This document shows, in pieces, positions 59,516 to 64,000 of a stretch of 64,000 nt of DNA. Positions within the stretch are counted from its first letter, which is position 1. Each line of letters starts with the position of its first letter. The DNA is taken from assembly GCA_028289375.1 (NCBI GenBank), contig JANQQK010000078.1:1-64000 (forward strand). The letters run 5' to 3'. This DNA is from Phycisphaerae bacterium. GTDB lineage: Bacteria; Planctomycetota; Phycisphaerae; UBA1845. The notes below the pieces were generated by a model. The model made no database searches, was not told the DNA's origin, and saw nothing but the letters and a program-made list of their open reading frames with translations. The position numbers and the translations under genes were made by a program.

Positions 59516-61894
59516 ATGTCGATGGTGCTGAAGAGGCGGGTGTTGGTGTTGCCGGCATTGGTGATGGCGTTGCTGTCGGCCCCGACCGTATGGGGTCAGT
59601 GCATGCACGCCGACCCCGACGGCAGCGGCACGGTGGATCTGGCCGATTTCTCGGTATTGGCTGACTGCGCCACAGGCCCCGATGGCGGCCCATTGCAACC
59701 CGGCTGCGGCCCGCTTGATCGCGACGCTGACGGGGATGTCGACCTACTCGACTTCGGCGAGTTTCAGCGCGTGAATGGCGTAACGCTCGGCACGGCGCTG
59801 TTTGAGTTTCCGCCACTACAGCAGATTGATGTGGGAGATGGACCGCGCTCAATTGCCACGGGCGACCTGGATGCCGACGGTGACATTGATCTGGTCGTAT
59901 CGCATAGAGACAGCGATTATTTCATGATTCTCCTTAACAACGGAGAAGGTACGTTTGCAAACGAAGCAACATACGTCTTGGGCGGTGTCCTTGGTTTCGT
60001 GGCAACAGGCGACTTGGACGGCGACGGTGATCTGGACATAGCCGCTTCAAGTCGCGAGGGTCGATTCGTGTCGGTCTTTCTGAATAGCGGAGATGGGGTA
60101 TTTTCGCTCGATGAGGTCTACGAATTACCTTCGCTCCCCAGTTCGGTGGCCATTCGTGATCTGGACGGTGATGGTGCGCTCGATTTGGTGCTTCCTACTA
60201 ACTCGGGCGCAGTCTGGATTTTTCTTGGTAATGGCGACGCTACTTTCGCCGACGCCGTTTCCTACGGTACGGGTACGGACCCGCGCGATGTCGCCATCGG
60301 TGATTTGGATGGCGACGGATATCTTGACTTGGCAGTCCTCAACTTCAGCAGTCGCAACGTATCCGTGCTCCTAAATCACGGCGACGGTACGTTCGCAAAC
60401 GACGTACTGTACGACGTCGATTTTCAGCCCCTTTCCTTGGATGTCGGGGATATGGACGGCGACGGAGATCTTGACATCGTCGTGTCCGATGCAGGCAACG
60501 ATTTCGCGGACATTGCTGTCCTTTTGAATAGTGGTGGTGGCACATTTCCGAGCGAATTGCTCCTCCAGTCAGGTTATGAGCCCCGCTCCGTGACACTATG
60601 TGACCTAGACGATGACGGTGATCTCGATCTGGCTATGGCCAACCCCGACGACATTTCGATTCTCCTGAACAACGGCGACGCAACGTTCGCAGGCGACATC
60701 CGATACCCGACGGGCGACCGCCCGACGTACTTGGCCGTGAGTGACCTGGATGGAGACGAAGACCTTGATTTCGCCGTGGCAAACTTTTCCAGCGACAACG
60801 TTTCGATCCTCGTCGGCAACGCAGATGGCTCATTTGTCGGCGAAGTCCGCTATGGAACACGCCGTAATCCACGATCTATGGCCATTGGTGACGTGGATAG
60901 CGACGGTGACCTTGACTTGGTCATATGCAACTACTTCGGTCGTGCTGTTTCCGTTCACCCCAACAATGGAGACGGTGCCTTCGCGGCCCACACGCACTAC
61001 TTCGTAGAGGGCATTGGGATTCCGCGTTCCGCAGCCACGGGCGACTTCAATGCAGATGGGCATCTCGACCTCGCGGTGGTTGATAGTGCGGGTGCGGCAA
61101 CAAACCTCACGATCTTCGTAAACAACGGCGACGGGACATTCCCGAACTATGGGATGTCGTATTTCACAACGGGGGGGACGCCCTCGGGTGTCGCCGCAGG
61201 AGATCTGGACGGTGACGGCGATCTGGACTTGGTTGTGGTTCACTTTGGAGATTCGAATGGCCGCATCTCTGTCATGTTGAACAGTGGAGACGGTACGTTC
61301 CCACAAGCTGTGCTCTACGAGACAGGTGAATGGTCCTACGCGGTGGCTGTCGGTGATCTGGACGGAGACGACGATCTTGATATGGCCGTGGTAAACCGAG
61401 AGAGCGACGACGTCTCGATCCTCTTGAACTTAGGCGACGGGACGTTTGCTGACGACGTGCGTTACGGAGTAGGCGATGGTCCGACTGCGTTGGCGATGGG
61501 TGATTTGAACGGCGATGGGGCTCTAGATTTGGCTGTGGCAAACCGGTTCGGAGGAAACAGCGTGTCGATTCTCTTCAACATTGGTGACGGTTCGTTCGCC
61601 GACGATGTACGGTATGACGTGGGCGAGAGTCCGTCTTCGGTTGCCGTCGTCGACTTGGATGGAGACGGCGACCTCGATCTGGCTGTGACGGAATGGGATT
61701 GGGACGCTGACTCCCTCGTCGTCCTTCAGAACGCGGGTGATGGAACGTTTTCGACTCTTGAACGCTTCAGCGTCGGGGGCAATCCGATCGTTGTTGTTGG
61801 GGGCGACATGGACGGCGATGGCGACCTCGATCTCACCGTCGTCAATCAAACTGACGATAGCGTCTCAGTGCTACTCACCGAGTGTGTTCCGTGA
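59516..61894 (+). CDS. exported FG-GAP/VCBS repeat protein with dockerin-like calcium loops
   Basis: 792 residues. Signal peptide 1-27 (VLVLPALVMALLSAPTVWG). Two dockerin-like calcium loops follow (DPDGSGTVDLADF and DRDADGDVDLLDF, about 32-80). The rest is a run of about 14 FG-GAP/VCBS repeats of 45-50 residues, each with a calcium-binding loop of the type DLDGDGDLDLAV and a strand NNGDGTFADDVRY; these should close one or two beta-propellers. It is likely a secreted or surface calcium-binding, adhesion-type protein. GAGGA at 59503-59507 fixes ATG 59516. There is no CTERM tail. Confidence 0.9.
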   Translation: MSMVLKRRVLVLPALVMALLSAPTVWGQCMHADPDGSGTVDLADFSVLADCATGPDGGPLQPGCGPLDRDADGDVDLLDFGEFQRVNGVTLGTALFEFPPLQQIDVGDGPRSIATGDLDADGDIDLVVSHRDSDYFMILLNNGEGTFANEATYVLGGVLGFVATGDLDGDGDLDIAASSREGRFVSVFLNSGDGVFSLDEVYELPSLPSSVAIRDLDGDGALDLVLPTNSGAVWIFLGNGDATFADAVSYGTGTDPRDVAIGDLDGDGYLDLAVLNFSSRNVSVLLNHGDGTFANDVLYDVDFQPLSLDVGDMDGDGDLDIVVSDAGNDFADIAVLLNSGGGTFPSELLLQSGYEPRSVTLCDLDDDGDLDLAMANPDDISILLNNGDATFAGDIRYPTGDRPTYLAVSDLDGDEDLDFAVANFSSDNVSILVGNADGSFVGEVRYGTRRNPRSMAIGDVDSDGDLDLVICNYFGRAVSVHPNNGDGAFAAHTHYFVEGIGIPRSAATGDFNADGHLDLAVVDSAGAATNLTIFVNNGDGTFPNYGMSYFTTGGTPSGVAAGDLDGDGDLDLVVVHFGDSNGRISVMLNSGDGTFPQAVLYETGEWSYAVAVGDLDGDDDLDMAVVNRESDDVSILLNLGDGTFADDVRYGVGDGPTALAMGDLNGDGALDLAVANRFGGNSVSILFNIGDGSFADDVRYDVGESPSSVAVVDLDGDGDLDLAVTEWDWDADSLVVLQNAGDGTFSTLERFSVGGNPIVVVGGDMDGDGDLDLTVVNQTDDSVSVLLTECVP

Positions 61895-61952
61895 TCCTTG
61901 CGACGAATTACCCTGGCTGCCAGTGGTGCAGTCTTCGGTCTTTCCTTTTGCC

Positions 61953-62576
61953 ATGAAGAAGCACGTCATTGGTGATCGGGATGGGGCGTCGGTGGTCCTG
62001 GTGCTGGCGGGGATGCATGGGGATGAGCCGAAGGGGGTTGATCTCGCGCGGCGGTTTCTGGATTGGGGGAAATCGCGAGCAACCCGATACCGCGTGATTG
62101 TGGTGCCGGTGGTCAATCCGACCGGGTACGCGCGGCGGCGGCGGGTGACGGATTCGGGCGTCGATCTGAATCGCAACTTTCCAACCGACAACTGGTGCAC
62201 GGGGCGGAAGCGGTCGCGGTACTATCCCGGTCCGTCGCCGGCGTCGGAACCTGAGACGCGGTGGCTGATGCGGCTGATCCGGCGTGAGCAGCCAAAGCGC
62301 ATCGTGACCATCCATTCGATCAGCCGGGATCAATTCTGCAACAATTATGATGGGCCCGGGAAGCGGCTGGCGGAGATGATGGCGCGGCGGAACGGCTATC
62401 CGGTGCGGGCGAGCATCGGCTATCCCACGCCGGGCAGTTTCGGGCGGTGGGCAGGTGATGGGCTTGGAATTGCGACGGTGACGCTTGAACTGCCGTCGCA
62501 CCATTCGGGCAAGCGGTGCTGGGCGGACAACCGAGATGCGTTGGCGGCTGCGTCTGGGATGCGTGGCGGTCAATAG
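61953..62576 (+). CDS. M14-family zinc carboxypeptidase, MpaA-like
   Basis: 207 residues. Zinc ligands His22 and Glu25 (GMHGDE) and His121 (TIHS), substrate-binding Asn73-Arg74 (DLNRNFP), and general base Glu179 (VTLELPS) are all present, so an active enzyme is expected. The short single-domain form resembles MpaA-like murein-tripeptide amidases, which cut gamma-D-Glu-diaminopimelate bonds in peptidoglycan peptides. There is no signal peptide. ATG 61953 begins just before the first strand; no good ribosome-binding site is seen and GTG 61923 is an alternative. Confidence 0.87.
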   Translation: MKKHVIGDRDGASVVLVLAGMHGDEPKGVDLARRFLDWGKSRATRYRVIVVPVVNPTGYARRRRVTDSGVDLNRNFPTDNWCTGRKRSRYYPGPSPASEPETRWLMRLIRREQPKRIVTIHSISRDQFCNNYDGPGKRLAEMMARRNGYPVRASIGYPTPGSFGRWAGDGLGIATVTLELPSHHSGKRCWADNRDALAAASGMRGGQ

Positions 62577-62583
62577 GGCAGCG

Positions 62584-62613
62584 ACGCCCGAGCCGTCAGA
62601 CCGGCCCGGGCGC
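62584..62613 (-). terminator. hairpin between the M14 gene and the 34-residue peptide gene
   Basis: GCGCCCGGGCC and GGCTCGGGCGT on the minus strand form an 11-bp stem (two G-U pairs) with an 8-nt loop, 18 bases after the peptide stop. In the plus direction two pairs become mismatches, so it acts mainly on the minus transcript. No T-tract. Confidence 0.5.
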
Positions 62614-62630
62614 CTCTGCAGGGAGCATGT

Positions 62631-62735
62631 CTAAGCACCCAAGCCGAACAGCGACAGGATGTTGCCAACGATGCCGTTGGTGATCGCGTCGAGGATCTGG
62701 GCGAACACGTCATTGAAAATCGTTTCGAAGAACAT
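62631..62735 (-). CDS. 34-residue amphipathic/hydrophobic peptide
   Basis: A very short gene with a good ribosome-binding site: AAGGAG sits eight bases before ATG 62735, and a hairpin follows the TAG. It reads MFFETIFNDVFAQILDAI, then a Gly-containing hydrophobic end (NILSLFGLGA). The pattern suggests an amphipathic or membrane-inserting helix pair, like small membrane peptides or phenol-soluble-modulin-type peptides. No function can be assigned. Confidence 0.6.
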   Translation of the reverse strand: MFFETIFNDVFAQILDAITNGIVGNILSLFGLGA

Positions 62736-63017
62736 GGGGAATCTCCTTGGCCCGTGACGGATTCGGCTCGCGCGCTCGATGGCCGGCACCGCTGCTGGGC
62801 GATTACGGTTTCACTTCATACGAGGTTGGACCGGTCGGGGTGATGCTCGGTCTGACTAAGTTTCCGGGCAAGATAATTTCTCGTTGTGAAATAATTCGTC
62901 GTGGAAATGTTGTTTCGGATGTTGTTCAGTGGGACTCGCACGCCCAACATTTGCGCGGAACGCTGGCTTTCGGCGGGCCTTGCGATTCGCGGTGTCTATC
63001 GAAGAGGAGCGGTGGCG

Positions 63018-63413
63018 ATGGTTGGCAAGAAGGTAGTCTCAGGGGCATCGGTCTTTGTGGTTCGCGATGTCGTGCGGTCTGCGGAATACTACCGCGACGC
63101 GTTGGGCTTTCGTTTTTCGGAATTCTGGGGTGAGCCTCCGGTGTTCTGCATGGTATGGCGTGATGAGCAGTGCGTCATGCTGTCGCAGGTGGCAGATGAG
63201 ACGCTGATACGACCGGTGTCCAGCGTGGCCGAGGACCTGTGGGATGCGTATTTGTGGGTCAACGATGCGAACGCTTTCTTCGGCGAGTTGCGGGATGCCG
63301 GTGCGTGCGTGAAGTACGAGCCACGCGAGACCTACTACGGTGTGCGGGAGTTCGCGGTGATCGATCCGGATGGGTATGTCATTGCGTTTGGTGAGGAACT
63401 GCCGGACACTTGA
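63018..63413 (+). CDS. VOC (glyoxalase/bleomycin resistance) family protein
   Basis: 131 residues, two beta-alpha-beta-beta-beta modules. VRDVVRSAEYYRDALGFRFSEFWGEPPVF is the first half; NDANAFFGELRDAGACVKYEPRETYYGVREFAVIDPDGYVIAFGEEL the second (key parts only: FAVIDPDGYVIAFGE). Metal ligands are only partly conserved, since the first His is absent, so it may be a binding protein rather than an enzyme. GGAG at 63006-63009 before ATG 63018. The preceding 280 bases hold no gene; a TTGTGAAATAATTC at 62884-62897 resembles half of a Rex operator. Confidence 0.9.
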   Translation: MVGKKVVSGASVFVVRDVVRSAEYYRDALGFRFSEFWGEPPVFCMVWRDEQCVMLSQVADETLIRPVSSVAEDLWDAYLWVNDANAFFGELRDAGACVKYEPRETYYGVREFAVIDPDGYVIAFGEELPDT

Positions 63414-63447
63414 TGCGGAGTCGAACGCCTCACGGAGGGCTGGGCAG

Positions 63448-63945
63448 ATGTGTGTAAGCGGGCAGGATGTCGGGTTGGCGGCGTTGCGTTTCTCGCGGAA
63501 GTTGCTGAGCGGCATGCTGGATGCGACTCCGGACGGGATGTGGTGTGCGCAGCCAGTGGCGGGGATCAACCATCCGTTGTGGCTGATGGGGCATGTGGCG
63601 TGGGAGGATGATGACATTCTCGTGACGCTGACGGGCGGTGCATCGGCGCTGCCGGATGGGTGGAAGGCGATGTTCGGCACGGGATCGAAACCGTCGTCCA
63701 GCCTCAATGACTATCCGCCGGTGTCGGAGGTGCGGCGCTGTTTCGACATGACGCGCGAATCGTTATTAGCGTGGTATGGCGGGTTGGATGAGGCGACGTT
63801 GGCATCACCGTTGCCGGATGCGTTGCAGGGGACGGCGGAGAGTTACGCGGCGCTGGCTGGGACGTTGGCGTGGCATGAGGGCTTGCATGCGGGGCAGCTG
63901 ACCGTTGCGCGGAAGCTGATGGGGTTGCCACCGGTGTTTATGTGA
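63448..63945 (+). CDS. DinB family protein
   Basis: 165 residues, four-helix-bundle DinB/YfiT-like fold. The likely metal ligands are His in NHPLWLMGHVAWED (two His about 40-48) and in WHEGLHAGQL (about 143-147), the usual three-histidine arrangement. DinB-like proteins are often thiol transferases or stress-induced metal proteins; no specific reaction can be read from the sequence. GGAGG at 63434-63438 fixes ATG 63448. It lies 34 bases after the VOC gene, probably in one operon. Confidence 0.9.
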   Translation: MCVSGQDVGLAALRFSRKLLSGMLDATPDGMWCAQPVAGINHPLWLMGHVAWEDDDILVTLTGGASALPDGWKAMFGTGSKPSSSLNDYPPVSEVRRCFDMTRESLLAWYGGLDEATLASPLPDALQGTAESYAALAGTLAWHEGLHAGQLTVARKLMGLPPVFM

Positions 63946-64000
63946 TGTGGTTCGACGGGCTGATGTCGCAGAACTAATGATGGGCCATACGATCTTCAGC

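Noticed and set aside
62884-62897. TTGTGAAATAATTC resembling a Rex operator before the VOC gene
   Set aside because: Only the first half-site matches; the expected ACAA at the end is GTCG, so a functional Rex box is not supported by sequence alone.

Overview
The window looks like chromosomal DNA from a GC-rich member of the Planctomycetota, probably close to Phycisphaerae. This is inferred from gene style, not from a marker gene. The clues are several small membrane proteins with CxxC...CPxCG zinc ribbons, an ECF sigma factor translationally coupled to a zinc-ribbon Ser/Thr kinase, a TPR-tailed sulfatase-fold protein, secreted proteins with IPTL/PEP-CTERM-like tails or dockerin-like calcium loops, and a GT-C/GT2 membrane glycosylation block. 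There are two tRNAs, both tRNA-Arg (ACG and CCG). I saw no rRNA, insertion sequence or CRISPR array.

Layout. 1-4.7 kb: end of a CDS with a strong terminator, an alpha/beta hydrolase, two zinc-ribbon membrane proteins, a sulfatase-fold enzyme and a double-ACT protein. 4.8-9.4 kb: tRNA-Arg(ACG) followed by decayed material (integrase C-terminus, C-terminal piece of a secreted protein, TPR piece of a kinase-like protein), an intact amino-acid permease and a frameshifted secreted protein, ending at a degenerate copy of the 3' part of the same tRNA. I read this as a relic integrated element. 9.5-17.7 kb: an RND efflux pair, DUF3817, ECF sigma plus kinase, and a membrane protein with a DCC-family thiol protein. 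18-24.3 kb: a pyruvate:ferredoxin oxidoreductase operon whose gamma subunit is fused to an FAD/NAD(P) oxidoreductase and a ferredoxin, facing a propionyl/acetyl-CoA synthetase. 26.3-33.3 kb: a VgrG island (VgrG with a C-terminal TTR-like domain, a large metzincin-like metalloprotease, a beta-rich protein of unknown role, and PAAR), next to tRNA-Arg(CCG).

33.4-38.2 kb: a minus-strand operon of two methyltransferases, a GT2, a GT-C-like membrane protein and a 51-residue membrane peptide. 38.3-42.1 kb: TruD, then a molybdate transporter in which ModA and ModB are one polypeptide, followed by ModC. 42.2-46 kb: an HslV-like Ntn hydrolase, a Nei/Fpg glycosylase, a lipocalin, a four-helix membrane protein, and an SRPBCC-epimerase fusion. 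46-51.4 kb: regulators (sigma-70 family, MerR/B12-type, HDOD, PilZ, Rex) and an SDR. 51.6-59.2 kb: a HEAT-like exported protein, a lipid A acyltransferase-like protein, a probable membrane redoxin selenoprotein with in-frame UGA (U-x-x-C), a secreted protein, a GGDEF diguanylate cyclase, and accA behind a possible c-di-GMP riboswitch-like leader. 59.5-64 kb: an FG-GAP repeat protein, an M14 carboxypeptidase, a 34-residue peptide gene, a VOC protein and a DinB protein.

The two points most worth following up are the candidate selenoprotein (53680-54471) and the VgrG/metzincin/PAAR cassette (26314-33286). Several genes (truD, the permease, the selenoprotein) have a -10 hexamer only 6-9 nt before the start codon, suggesting leaderless transcripts are common here.
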